Shown in pieces: positions 26,844-35,180 of a stretch of DNA of 64,000 bases. The notes below the pieces were generated by a model. That model was not told the DNA's origin and ran no database searches. It was given only the letters and a program-made list of their open reading frames with translations. Origin of the DNA: CAUZIB01 sp963663925 (GTDB lineage Bacteria; Acidobacteriota; Vicinamibacteria; Vicinamibacterales; UBA8438); the NCBI GenBank assembly GCA_965237405.1, contig OZ250139.1, positions 3,844,001 to 3,908,000 of the forward strand, written 5' to 3'. The stretch's first letter is position 1. Every line of letters begins with the position of its first letter. A program made the translations under genes and the position numbers.

Positions 26844-27335
26844 TCAGGAACCCGGGACGCCGGAATCCGTCTGCGGAACGACAGTGCCTCGCTCGTCGAG
26901 CTCGAATGCGAGCGCGTTCGCCCCGACAACTCTCGTGATGGGGGTTCCATTCACGGTGACGCCCATCGTTACGTGGCCCTGACCATTAGGATCGCGTGCA
27001 CATTCGTTCCGATCGTGGACGGTCATAGTGTTTACGACTCCGACCGGAACATCCTGAAAGTCGGCCTCGAACATGTCAGGCGAGGTCTCAATCAGAAGAA
27101 CAGCGTCATCCGAACGCCAACTGGGACGTACGTGATTCTCAAGGTTATCCATTCTCGCGAGACAAACCGCGAACGCATCGGCATCCGCCGTCAGCGGTGC
27201 CGAGACGCTCCTGAGAATCAGCTCAACCGAAGCGACCTGGGTTGGAGTCACCCCACGCGGAGTCGTCTCACATTGAGTCGCCATGGATGCCACAATCGGC
27301 AGCAGCACCCAGCTTTGCCGTCTCAGCGCACTCAC
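26844..27335 (-). CDS. Probable exported hypothetical protein
   Basis: About 163 residues from GTG 27333-27335 (MSALRRQSWVLLPIVASMAT), a positively charged start followed by a hydrophobic segment ending ATQC, which could be a lipobox-like cleavage site. The mature part (VASVELILRSVSAPL..., LLIETSPDMFEADF, VVNTMTVHDRNECARD) looks like a compact beta-rich domain with two cysteines. No family is recognised. It ends 13 bases upstream of the M28 peptidase start on the same strand, so the two are likely co-expressed. The open frame extends 32 codons upstream of the chosen start. Confidence 0.55.
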   Translation of the reverse strand: MSALRRQSWVLLPIVASMATQCETTPRGVTPTQVASVELILRSVSAPLTADADAFAVCLARMDNLENHVRPSWRSDDAVLLIETSPDMFEADFQDVPVGVVNTMTVHDRNECARDPNGQGHVTMGVTVNGTPITRVVGANALAFELDERGTVVPQTDSGVPGS

Positions 27336-27375
27336 GGTCGAGTTGAATGCCTCATGATAGCCATAGGTAACTCCA

Positions 27376-27391
27376 GACAGGATATCCTGTC
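27376..27391. promoter_or_regulatory. 16-bp perfect palindrome in a divergent promoter region
   Basis: GACAGGATATCCTGTC is a perfect 16-base palindrome. It lies about 41 bases upstream of the minus-strand exported-protein start (27335) and about 79 bases upstream of the plus-strand small protein (27470). The position suits a homodimeric repressor or activator site. About one such palindrome is expected by chance in 64 kb, so the location is the main evidence. Confidence 0.4.
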
Positions 27392-27469
27392 CGGTCGGTC
27401 GCCGCACAGAGCCTCGGCTGAAGCTCGCCACCTGACTAACCGATAGATCCGTTTGAACTGAGGAGGACG

Positions 27470-27700
27470 ATGTTCAGACGCTTTATAGTATTGGTCTTCG
27501 TGTCCGGTGTATCTGGAACACTCGGCATCTCGCTCGGCTTCCTTTTCGCGCCGGCGCCGGGCCCGGAAACGCGCGCGGCGGTCGCGACCTTCGTCGACAG
27601 TCACGAGGAACTTGTCGCCGAACTTTACTCGCGGAGCTCCGAGGCTTTCGACAACGTCGTCAGCACTATTTCTGCGGTCATCGGCGACGCTCAAGACTAG
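27470..27700 (+). CDS. Small YtxH-like membrane-anchored protein
   Basis: 76 residues. A well-placed GAGGAGG lies just before the ATG, the best ribosome-binding site in this part of the window. The protein starts MFRRFIVLVFVSGVSGTLG (membrane anchor) and continues ISLGFLFAPAPGPETRAAV, a pattern like YtxH-type 'G-x-L-F-A-P-x-x-G-x-E-T-R' proteins, followed by an amphipathic helix. Such proteins are of unknown or stress-related function. It converges with the methyltransferase gene that ends 10 bases downstream. Confidence 0.7.
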   Translation: MFRRFIVLVFVSGVSGTLGISLGFLFAPAPGPETRAAVATFVDSHEELVAELYSRSSEAFDNVVSTISAVIGDAQD

Positions 27701-27709
27701 AGGGCTGCG

Positions 27710-28321
27710 TCAGTCTTTCGGCGCTACCGCGTGCACGATCTTCACGACGTCAAGGTAGACCGGCTTGACCGCGCTGATCTCGAATCCTGCCTGGCGGACA
27801 TTCATAACAGTGTCGCGATTGAGCTCGGGACCAAAACCTCTAACAAGCGGCGTGAGCATTTCGAGCATGACACTGAAAGGGAAGTACCGACTCCCGGTGT
27901 GCTCGAACATGTGCAGCTGCCCACCCGGCCTGAGGACCCGCTTTAGTGATACCAGACCTTCAACCGGTCTTGGTACCGAACAGAACGTGCAGGAGGTAAA
28001 AACCTGGTCAAAGGAACCATCGGGGTCGGCGAGGTCATGGACGTCAGCGCGACGTAATTCGATACTCCCCGAATAGTCAGCCGCGCGTGGAGCTGCGCGT
28101 TTCAGCATTTTCGGGCTGATGTCGATGGCGACGATATCCTGCTTAGGTGGAAAGAACTGGATGTCCTGGCCAGTTCCCACCGCCACGAACAGCACCTTAC
28201 CGGACATCAGCGAGAAGAGCCGACGTTTGTAAGGCGCCCATCGCATTTCAGGCCCATAGCCGTTGGTCAGGTCATATATTCTGGCCGTTTTGTCCCACTT
28301 GTGTTGGGTTAAGAGGTCCAC
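27710..28321 (-). CDS. SAM-dependent methyltransferase (phospholipid/UbiE-like)
   Basis: 203 residues of a class I methyltransferase. Motif I is VLFVAVGTGQDIQFF (an A-V-G-T-G variant), motif II VAIDISPKMLKRA, then the motif IV region FDQVFTSCTFCSVPRPVEGL and motif VI VLRPGGQLHMFEHTGS. The first 30 residues (WDKTARIYDLTNGYGPEMRW) match the start of phosphatidylethanolamine N-methyltransferase/UbiE-type enzymes, so a lipid or quinone substrate is plausible but unproven. Its start overlaps the upstream membrane-protein gene by 13 bases. Confidence 0.82.
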   Translation of the reverse strand: MDLLTQHKWDKTARIYDLTNGYGPEMRWAPYKRRLFSLMSGKVLFVAVGTGQDIQFFPPKQDIVAIDISPKMLKRAAPRAADYSGSIELRRADVHDLADPDGSFDQVFTSCTFCSVPRPVEGLVSLKRVLRPGGQLHMFEHTGSRYFPFSVMLEMLTPLVRGFGPELNRDTVMNVRQAGFEISAVKPVYLDVVKIVHAVAPKD

Positions 28322-28680
28322 ATGTTGCTCCGGGCTCGGATGTGCATGTCGAGCAGGTAGGTAAACCCCAACACGACGAGACCCGCCATCGCCCCGAACA
28401 CTGCGGCGACGGCGGACGATACTGCTCGCATCGATGCGATCATCCCGACGAGCATACCGGTCGTCATGACCGGAAGCATGACCTCGAAGGCCCCAAAGGC
28501 CACCGTTAGGCCGGCGGCGAGTAGCATCGCCAGCATCCCACCTAGCATCATTCCAACCGGCATCGCCAGGATCATCGGCACAGTCTCACCGATTGTCGAC
28601 GTGCAGGCCGCGGCGACTAGGGCACCGGTGACACCGTTGGCCAGGATGTCGCCAAGAACGAAGTACGGCCGTCTCTCCAT
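28309..28680 (-). CDS. Small glycine/methionine-rich membrane protein
   Basis: About 123 residues from ATG 28678-28680 (MERRPYFVLGDILANGVTGA); the frame extends 38 codons upstream in less likely sequence. Three or four hydrophobic helices dominate, rich in Gly, Ala and Met (MILAMPVGMMLGGMLAMLLA, VMTTGMLVGMIASM). No family is recognised. It lies between an aminotransferase (22-base gap) and a methyltransferase with which it overlaps by 13 bases; all three are probably in one operon. Confidence 0.6.
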   Translation of the reverse strand: MERRPYFVLGDILANGVTGALVAAACTSTIGETVPMILAMPVGMMLGGMLAMLLAAGLTVAFGAFEVMLPVMTTGMLVGMIASMRAVSSAVAAVFGAMAGLVVLGFTYLLDMHIRARSNMWTS

Positions 28681-28702
28681 TACACGACGCAGCAGAAGTG
28701 GC

Positions 28703-29968
28703 CTATGCAGGATTGTGCGCAGTAGTCGTCCGGTGCTCCGGATACCGCCGAACATAGGCGGTGAGTCGATCCGAACGGACCAGCGACTCTGCAATGAACG
28801 ATACGGCGTCGCTCAACCGCTCGTTAGTCTCGGCGCAGCTCAATCTGAGATACCCCCTGCCGGCTTCACCAAAACACTCGCCACCCAAGCACGCGACCCC
28901 ACGCTGATCATCAGCCCCATCGAGCAAATAGCGCGCCAATCCGTGCGAGGTGATCCCGACCTCGTCACAGACTGCCTTAACGTTCGGGAATGCGTAGAAG
29001 CCTCCACTCGGCATTAGACACGACACGCCGTTAATTGTGTTCAGGCTACCTACGAGCAGCTCGACCTTGGCCCGAAACGTATCCGACCATTCGTCACGCT
29101 GAGCCCGGTCGTGCTCCATCGCCGCAATGCCCGCAATCTGGGTGAATGGTGGAACACACGAAAACGCGCTGTTTGTCAATACATCGAGACGAGCAACCGT
29201 CGGCGCGCTGGTCACAGCGAAACCGAGACGCCATCCGCTCATGCTGAAAGACTTGCTGAACGTATAGGCGGCTACGGTGTGCTCGTACATGCCGGGCTGG
29301 GCCAGCAGTGAGTGATGCTTCCCATTCCAGACCATGCGGTCATACGGCTCGTCGCTAAAGACCACAATGTCACGCCCCCGAATCAGCGTTGCCAACTTCG
29401 CCAGATCTTTCTCGGTTGCCACTCCTCCGGTCGGATTGTTCGGACTGTTCAGAAAAATCGCTTTTGGGCTTGGGTCATTGTCAATGAATTGTTGCACGTC
29501 ATCGAGGCTCGGACGGAACGCGCGCTCTGCAATTAGTGTGGACAAGCACATCCGACCGCCACGTCGGGCGATGTTCGGACCGTAGGTCGGAAAGTGCGGG
29601 CTGAAGACGAGCACCCCGTCGTTGGGCTCCACAAACGCCTCACAAAAGAGCTGTTCGAAGTTCTTCGCACCAGGTCCGGCGATGACCTGCTCGGCCGTCG
29701 CCTTGAGGCCGTACTCCCGATTGACGTACGCAGCCGCAGCGGCCCGGAACTCAGCCAAACCGACCGACGGCCCGTAGTGCGTCAGGCCTCTACGAAGCGC
29801 GTCAATGCCCGCTTCGAGCGCATGCACCGGGGTCGGAAATGGCGTATCGCCGATTTCGAGTTCGATGACGTCCTTACCGGCTGCGATGAGCGCCCTCGCT
29901 TGGGCCAGCACCGTGAAGGCCATCTCCGGGCGGATCGATCGAACAAACGTACTGTAGCTGGGAGGCAT
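28703..29968 (-). CDS. PLP-dependent aminotransferase (aspartate aminotransferase superfamily)
   Basis: About 421 residues from ATG 29966-29968; a GTG six codons upstream is an alternative. Fold-type I features: IELEIGDTPFPTPVHAL, LTHYGPSVGLAEFR, IAGPGAKNFEQLFCEAFVEP, IFLNSPNNPTGGVATEKDLA, VFSDEPYDRMVW, the PLP lysine in YTFSKSFSMSGWRLGFA, and a C-terminal RLSCAETNERL carrying the substrate-carboxylate Arg. Substrate is not determinable; aromatic or alanine/aspartate-type activity is possible. It lies directly downstream of the PQQ dehydrogenase gene on the same strand, 30 bases away. Confidence 0.93.
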   Translation of the reverse strand: MPPSYSTFVRSIRPEMAFTVLAQARALIAAGKDVIELEIGDTPFPTPVHALEAGIDALRRGLTHYGPSVGLAEFRAAAAAYVNREYGLKATAEQVIAGPGAKNFEQLFCEAFVEPNDGVLVFSPHFPTYGPNIARRGGRMCLSTLIAERAFRPSLDDVQQFIDNDPSPKAIFLNSPNNPTGGVATEKDLAKLATLIRGRDIVVFSDEPYDRMVWNGKHHSLLAQPGMYEHTVAAYTFSKSFSMSGWRLGFAVTSAPTVARLDVLTNSAFSCVPPFTQIAGIAAMEHDRAQRDEWSDTFRAKVELLVGSLNTINGVSCLMPSGGFYAFPNVKAVCDEVGITSHGLARYLLDGADDQRGVACLGGECFGEAGRGYLRLSCAETNERLSDAVSFIAESLVRSDRLTAYVRRYPEHRTTTAHNPA

Positions 29969-29998
29969 GATTCTGCCACGTGTCACTATCCCGGCAAG

Positions 29999-31957
29999 TT
30001 ACTCCGGCAATCGAAAGGCAACGAACTCACCTGATCGGCCGGCACCGCTCGTGGCAACGACGATGTGTTGCCGTCCGTCGACGGAATACGTCATAGGCGA
30101 ACCGGTCTGGGGCGCCGGCATGTAGACCGCGCCCACTTCGTCCCCGGTGGCTTTATCGTAGGCACGTAGCATTGAACCAAGCTCACCGGTCTCGGTCGTA
30201 TGCAGGGCCGAGTCTCCCACTACCACGAGCGTCTTAGTGACGAGGGTCCCAATTCGCCCCCACCAGCCAGTTTTGGGTAACTCGTAACCGTCAAGCAATG
30301 GGTGATTCCGAATGTTATCCGGCGCATAGCCATGAGGTACCTGCCAGGCGATCTCACCGCGGGTGAGATCTACTGCCGTGATCCGCCCCCACGGCGGCTT
30401 GACGATTGGAAAGCCACGGATGGTGGTCGCCGCTTCACGACTACTTATTCCTTTCGGACGCCCGATAATGAAGTCCATATCCGATCGCTCCGGATCGTTG
30501 ACCAGCCCCAGAGTGCCGGGCTGTGACTTCGAGTAGGTGTAGAGCATCCCTTTTTCAGGATCGAAGGCCGAACCTTGCCAGTTGATCCCGCCGGTGGAAT
30601 TCGGAAACTGCATCATGCCGAGCTTCCCTTCGGCCGAAGCAACGATGGGAGGCGTGTAGAGCGAGCCGATCTTGAAGCGGGAAACGATTTCCTCCGCCCG
30701 TGCACGCAGCTCTGGTGTGTAGTCGACCAGATCGTCCAGGTCGAACTCAACTCTATCGACTGGTGGCGGCTTGGTCGGGATCGGCTGGGTCGGCGAATAC
30801 CACTCGCCCGGCACGTCGCCCGGCTCGACGGGAACCTCTTCGATGGGCCACACCGGTTCGCCGGTGCGACGGTCCAGCACGAAGAAGTACGACTGTTTCG
30901 TGGGTAGGACGACGGCCATAATTTCCTGACCATCTACCGTGATGTCGGCAAGAATCGGTGCGGCCGGGAGGTCCCAGTCCCAGATATCGTGATGTACTGT
31001 CTGGAAGTGCCACACGCGCTCACCGGTGTCTAGATCGACGGCAACGATGCTGCTCGAAAAGAGATTGTCTCCCGGACGATGTCCCCCGTAGTAGTCGTTG
31101 GTTGGCGCCTCAACCGGCACGAAAGCCATGTTCAGCTCTGGGTCAATGCTCATCTGGGCCCAGACTCCCGTGTTGCCCGTGTAGCGCCACGAACCATCGA
31201 GCCACGTGTCGTTCCCGAATTCGTCGGCAGCTGGAATCGTGTGGAAAATCCACTTCCGGTCACCAGTCCGAAGGTCGAATGCTCTGAAGTATCCCTTGAC
31301 GTTCGTCCGTGAGCGGGGTGACCCGCCCGGGAGATGAGCTGCACCAACCACAAGGGTGTGTCCCGAGACAATTGGCGTAGCGTGCAGGCCGATCTCCGAA
31401 GTCGGCTCGAGATCCTGGTCAATGTTCTGCTTCAGGTCCATGATGCCGTCGTGCCAAAAACCTTCGGCAGGTTGGCCCGTGCCCGCGTCGAGGGCGATGA
31501 GCTGATACCCAGGAGTGACATACAGGACAACGCCGTTCCCGCCGTCGTCCCAATAGGCGAGACCGCGACCCGACAACCGGCGCGGCGCCTGCTCACCACG
31601 CTCACCCTCGTCAAGTCGATGCATCCAGAGAAGCTCGCCCGTTGCCGCGTCAATGGCAACTGCCGCCCGCCGAGTGCCGACTGTCGCGTAAAGCACACCG
31701 TTCACCATGAGCGGCGTAACCTGCAGATTACTCTCCGGTCGGGGCCCGAAGCTGTCGGTGCTGAACCGCCAGGCGACCTCCAGTTCGTCGAAGTTCTCGG
31801 CGTTAATCTCGTCCAGCGGTGAGTAACGATCGGCCGACAAATTCCCTCCATAAGTCGGCCACTCGCCGTTAGCCGTGCCGGCCGACTGGGCGTATACCAC
31901 GGTGGTGGTCAGCGCGAAGACCACGGTCACAAACCCACAGGTCACACTCCACTTCAT
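29999..31957 (-). CDS. PQQ-dependent dehydrogenase (quinoprotein glucose dehydrogenase-like)
   Basis: 652 residues with a cleavable signal peptide (MKWSVTCGFVTVVFALTTTVVYAQ), so a periplasmic beta-propeller enzyme oxidising sugars or alcohols and passing electrons to the respiratory chain. Propeller features: EWPTYGGNLSADRYSPLDEI, LQVTPLMVNGVLYATVGT, repeated ALDAGTG/AIDAATGE blades, the hallmark VHHDIWDWDLPAAPIL, KQSYFFVLDRRTGEPVWPI and the C-terminal GSPMTYSVDGRQHIVVATSG. It lacks the N-terminal membrane domain of E. coli Gcd and any haem CXXCH. No pqq biosynthesis genes are in the window. First gene of the run with the aminotransferase. Confidence 0.93.
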   Translation of the reverse strand: MKWSVTCGFVTVVFALTTTVVYAQSAGTANGEWPTYGGNLSADRYSPLDEINAENFDELEVAWRFSTDSFGPRPESNLQVTPLMVNGVLYATVGTRRAAVAIDAATGELLWMHRLDEGERGEQAPRRLSGRGLAYWDDGGNGVVLYVTPGYQLIALDAGTGQPAEGFWHDGIMDLKQNIDQDLEPTSEIGLHATPIVSGHTLVVGAAHLPGGSPRSRTNVKGYFRAFDLRTGDRKWIFHTIPAADEFGNDTWLDGSWRYTGNTGVWAQMSIDPELNMAFVPVEAPTNDYYGGHRPGDNLFSSSIVAVDLDTGERVWHFQTVHHDIWDWDLPAAPILADITVDGQEIMAVVLPTKQSYFFVLDRRTGEPVWPIEEVPVEPGDVPGEWYSPTQPIPTKPPPVDRVEFDLDDLVDYTPELRARAEEIVSRFKIGSLYTPPIVASAEGKLGMMQFPNSTGGINWQGSAFDPEKGMLYTYSKSQPGTLGLVNDPERSDMDFIIGRPKGISSREAATTIRGFPIVKPPWGRITAVDLTRGEIAWQVPHGYAPDNIRNHPLLDGYELPKTGWWGRIGTLVTKTLVVVGDSALHTTETGELGSMLRAYDKATGDEVGAVYMPAPQTGSPMTYSVDGRQHIVVATSGAGRSGEFVAFRLPE

Positions 31958-32501
31958 CTATCGACCCTCCATCCGCCTGAACACCGTGTTTGATCCTGGA
32001 CCGGAAATCGTAACACGTCATCAAAGCTGGCGGTGCGCCGCCTCAGCTCGGTATCGTCAAGTGCTGCTGGGCTGGATCGCACGAACAGCAGGCTCAAACT
32101 CTGGTTTTGCTGGCGGGCTGGAGATCGAGACGATCAGTTAAAGCATGGCTGCCGACAACCCAAGCGTCGCACCCAACGATCGTCCTTGTTGGTAGCGTCT
32201 TTGGAATCGGTGAGACCAGGTTGGTGAACCGGCGGCTAACGGGTAGGTCTCCAGTTCAATTTTCTTTCTGCAGCAGCCGAACCACGCCAACCTGCAACCC
32301 CCTAATAATCGCCGTAACGACGGCGTTGCAATCGTTTCACGCTGAGGGTATGCTGTGGCTTTTACTGGCGTCTGGCCTGCTCCGCGTCACCCACGTCCGA
32401 GAGTCGGCAAGTGTACGCCTCGCCCTCCATTAACTGGTGATTCCGTAGCGAACGGAGGTGTATTCGCCACTTCGGCTAGCGCCCTAAATGAGGAGTCAGC
32501 C
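31958..32501. other. Long intergenic region upstream of the RRM protein
   Basis: About 540 bases between the PQQ dehydrogenase start (minus) and the RNA-binding protein start (plus). No frame with gene-like features was found. A short perfect hairpin CGCCGT-AACG-ACGGCG lies at 32310-32325. Long leaders are common for cold-responsive RRM genes, so regulatory RNA here is possible, but nothing specific can be pointed to. Confidence 0.4.
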
Positions 32502-32807
32502 ATGGGGCGGCGATTGTACGTCGGAAATATCCCGTATTCGTCTGGAGAAGACGACCTGCGCGAGCTGTTTGGTAAACTTGGGACGGTCGAGAACGTCACA
32601 ATTCCCACAGATATGGCCATGGGACGTCCCAGGGGCTTTGCGTTTATTGTAATGGGGACCGACGACGAAGCCAGCAAGGCGATTGAAGAACTCGATCAAA
32701 CCGAGTTCCAGAGTCGTCGGCTAACCGTCAACGAAGCCCGACCGAAAGCTCCATATGCCCCCAGCGACCCCGGGTTCGATCCTGGGCCCCGCGAGCCTCG
32801 CTGGTAG
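32502..32807 (+). CDS. RRM-domain RNA-binding protein
   Basis: 101 residues: one RNA recognition motif with RNP2 RRLYVGNIPYSS (residues 3-14) and RNP1 GRPRGFAFIVM, then a short Pro/Gly-rich tail (APSDPGFDPGPREPRW). This is the arrangement of the small bacterial/cyanobacterial Rbp family, which are often cold-induced and bind RNA. ATG 32502 is chosen because of AGGAG nine bases upstream and because it opens directly into RNP2; the frame is open further upstream without coding character. Confidence 0.94.
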   Translation: MGRRLYVGNIPYSSGEDDLRELFGKLGTVENVTIPTDMAMGRPRGFAFIVMGTDDEASKAIEELDQTEFQSRRLTVNEARPKAPYAPSDPGFDPGPREPRW

Positions 32808-32827
32808 TTCCACGCACGACCGCCTCG

Positions 32828-33120
32828 GTCATTCCGCTTGAGTTCAACCTGGCAGCCGAGCCGACCAAGTATTCCGAACATGCTCTCGTCAACCTTGCCC
32901 AAGCGCGGCAAGCCAACGGCAGCAGTCGAGGCCGCGTTGACGGCGCTGGCGCTGGACCCGCTTCAAGACGAGGCGCTAATCGTCATTGCTGAAGGATTGG
33001 AGAAACAGGAAACAGTGGAGCACGCGGTCCAGTGGTACGAACGATATGACGATCGACACCACCGAAAGCGAGCGTCACGGGGCGCTCGAGGCCTACGTGG
33101 ACGAGCTTCCTCGGCGATGA
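32828..33120 (+). pseudogene. TPR-protein remnant with two frameshifts
   Basis: Three frames stitched together give a continuous tetratricopeptide-like C-terminus. Frame one reads FNLAAEPTKYSEHALVNLAQ then ARQANG. The next reads AVEAALTALALDPLQDEALI then AEGLEKQETVEHAVQWYERY. The third reads MTIDTTESERHGALEAYVDE then LPRR and TGA at 33118-33120. The helix-turn-helix rhythm and 'A-L-x-L-D-P' turn are TPR hallmarks. Shifts lie near 32920 and 33046. No start is visible, so only the 3' end of a gene remains, just downstream of the RRM gene. Confidence 0.6.
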
Positions 33121-33256
33121 ACCAACCGACCAGCGTCTCATTGCCATACATCCACCATTCTACGCTCCAGCTTAACCCCACCTCAGTTTGATAACATTGC
33201 GTCTATTCACCTGGGTGCCAGCAGGTGCTAACCATTTCTTCGAACCGGAGGTTCGA

Positions 33257-33529
33257 TTGGCAAACAGAGGTCGGCCAACACAGACCAAGCGTCAACGCGA
33301 GCGTGCTCGGATGGAGCGTCAGAAGATGAAGGAGGCTCGACGATCGGATGTCAGAGCCAGAAAGGCGGAAGCCGATCCGAGGCCCAAGGACTTCGATCCG
33401 GACATCGAAGGGATCAAAACAGGGCCACAGGAAATGCCGGGCTGGCAGCGAGAATTCTTCGAGGAAGAACAGAAGGCCAAGGAGGCCGCTGAGCTAGCCG
33501 AGCTTGAGGCTCAGAAGAAACGTGAGTAG
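33257..33529 (+). CDS. Small highly charged coiled-coil protein
   Basis: 90 residues from TTG 33257, supported by GGAGG five bases upstream. It begins MANRGRPTQTKRQRERARME and is dominated by Lys/Arg/Glu helix, then a DFDPDIEGIKTGPQEMPGW segment and a Glu/Lys/Ala helix to the C-terminus. No cysteine and no signal. It looks like a small nucleic-acid- or ribosome-associated protein by composition only; no function is recognised. The frame also extends 23 codons upstream with poorer composition. Confidence 0.65.
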   Translation: MANRGRPTQTKRQRERARMERQKMKEARRSDVRARKAEADPRPKDFDPDIEGIKTGPQEMPGWQREFFEEEQKAKEAAELAELEAQKKRE

Positions 33530-33785
33530 CTATTCACGCATCAAAGAAGAGCCGCGATTCTTTACCTAATCCCGGGTTTTCCTGTGTACGCCTTTGACCG
33601 TAATCATCTGCACCTTCGTGTTCGAGGTTACCTCAACGGCTGGGGCCAAATTCTAGTCTCAGTTTGTAGCCCCCCGGTCGAAGGCACTGACGCCTTGATT
33701 CTAAACGGACAGCGTCGACAGTGACGTCCGACCGCATCGATGACCTAAGCGATCGGATCGCGACACTTCGGGCACTGTGCAAGGT

Positions 33786-35144
33786 CTAGCGGAGAGCCTC
33801 GGCTGTCCTGATCCGGTACCAGGCACTTAATTGCGGATCGCGAAGTGATCCAAAGATCACTTCGCGATCGGACCAGACTCGCCGCGTCGTCACATCGATC
33901 CCCGCACGATCGACAAACACGAGTGCGAATGCGACGGCGTACTGCGGCGACATCCTTTCAGCCCGAACATCGTCGACCATCGCACGGTAGGAGAGATCAG
34001 AATCAACGATCCACACCGCAGCCTGTTCAACCCCATACGTAAGGGCTGGATAAAGCGTAGTGGAATCGGCCACAGTATACGTTCCAACTTGGATTTGATA
34101 TAGCAACTTCTCAAGATGCGCGACTGTACTCGGTGGAAGAATCTCGAGCCGTCGGTCGGAAGCCGGTGCGCGACGGTCTGGCTGTCTGCCCACCACCCGG
34201 ACCGACCACTTATGCCAATCGTCATCGCGCAGTACGACCCAGCCGTCACGCCGAGCGATCATGTCCGAGGCCTCGCCGTCGACCCGGAAATATGTACCAA
34301 CCGGGGAAGTGATCAGGATCGGATTAGGACCGGTACGCTTAATCCGAACGTTTACTGTGCCGCCAGCAGCCCCCGCCGCCTCCACCTCTACCAGACCTGC
34401 ATTCACAGCATCAAAGAGGTCGAAATCTGTCAGTACTGGCACTGAGTGCAGACCGGCGGTCGGGCGAAAAAAGAAGAGGTGTTGCCCGGGCAAAAAGTCG
34501 TGGAGAGCCTCGAGTTCGAACCCGGCGGTCTGCCACTCCGACAGCACTTGACGCACCGACATCCGGTGATCAGCCTTAATCCAATCGCCCGTTCCGTCCT
34601 CGACCCGGTACTCTAGCAACGCGACGCGACCGGCCGGCGACAGCGCGCGACGAATGCCAGCGAGCATCGGTCCCGGGTTCAACATCTCATGATACACATC
34701 GGCCATGATCACCCAGTCGATCTCGCCTTCGGGCAACATCGGATCTACGGCGGTGCCCAGGACCGGCGTGATCCCCGTGACACCTTCTGCTTCCATGTAC
34801 TGTTCCATGATCTCGAGCATCTCGGACTGGATGTCCTCGCAATAGACTTTCCCGCCGGGTTGAACGCGCGCGGCGATTCGTCTTGCGTAGTATCCCGAGC
34901 CACATCCAACGTCGGCCACGACGTCCCCGGGCTGGATGGTGAGGGTGTCAAGCACACGCTCGGGCTTCTCCTCCTGGAGGCGATCCGGGCGCTCGAGCCA
35001 ATCGGCACCCAGGAAGCTCATGTAAGTGGCTGGAACGCGATGACGTACTTGGACGTCCTGCGCCAGGACCGGTGATATCCAAGGTCCGAGTGCAACGATC
35101 GAGACGACGACGATTAGACCCAACAGACGACTCGCGGAAGGCAT
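33786..35144 (-). CDS. Exported protein with class I SAM-methyltransferase domain and C-terminal domain
   Basis: 452 residues. A clear signal peptide (LLGLIVVVSIVALGPWISPVLAQ) precedes a methyltransferase domain: VVADVGCGSGYYARRIAARV (motif I), VYCEDIQSEMLEIM (motif II), WVIMADVYHEMLNPGPML (motif IV) and ALSPAGRVALLEYR. Residues about 240-450 form a second domain (VLTDFDLFDAVNAGLVEVEA..., a long beta-rich region) with no recognised family. A SAM enzyme outside the cytoplasm is unexpected, so the domain may be a binding module or work on imported ligand. The final part of the gene contains a perfect 15-bp hairpin. It is divergent from the class V aminotransferase, 36 bases apart. Confidence 0.85.
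   Translation of the reverse strand: MPSASRLLGLIVVVSIVALGPWISPVLAQDVQVRHRVPATYMSFLGADWLERPDRLQEEKPERVLDTLTIQPGDVVADVGCGSGYYARRIAARVQPGGKVYCEDIQSEMLEIMEQYMEAEGVTGITPVLGTAVDPMLPEGEIDWVIMADVYHEMLNPGPMLAGIRRALSPAGRVALLEYRVEDGTGDWIKADHRMSVRQVLSEWQTAGFELEALHDFLPGQHLFFFRPTAGLHSVPVLTDFDLFDAVNAGLVEVEAAGAAGGTVNVRIKRTGPNPILITSPVGTYFRVDGEASDMIARRDGWVVLRDDDWHKWSVRVVGRQPDRRAPASDRRLEILPPSTVAHLEKLLYQIQVGTYTVADSTTLYPALTYGVEQAAVWIVDSDLSYRAMVDDVRAERMSPQYAVAFALVFVDRAGIDVTTRRVWSDREVIFGSLRDPQLSAWYRIRTAEALR
33836..33869. repeat. Perfect 15-bp inverted repeat with 4-base loop
   Basis: GATCGCGAAGTGATC (33836-33850), CAAA, then GATCACTTCGCGATC (33855-33869) form a perfect 15-bp stem. It lies inside the last 30 codons of the exported methyltransferase gene, encoding REVIFGSLRD. 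A perfect stem this long is very unlikely by chance. It could be a protein-binding site, a 3' processing or termination hairpin, or a footprint of a mobile repeat. Confidence 0.85.
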
Positions 35145-35180
35145 CGGTGTATTCTTCGGCAGGGGTCAGGAAGTACGCAA

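Noticed and set aside
25997..26938. 313-codon plus-strand open frame across the M28 gene
   Set aside because: It is the antisense of a clear exported M28 peptidase and has Arg/His-rich composition without any motif.
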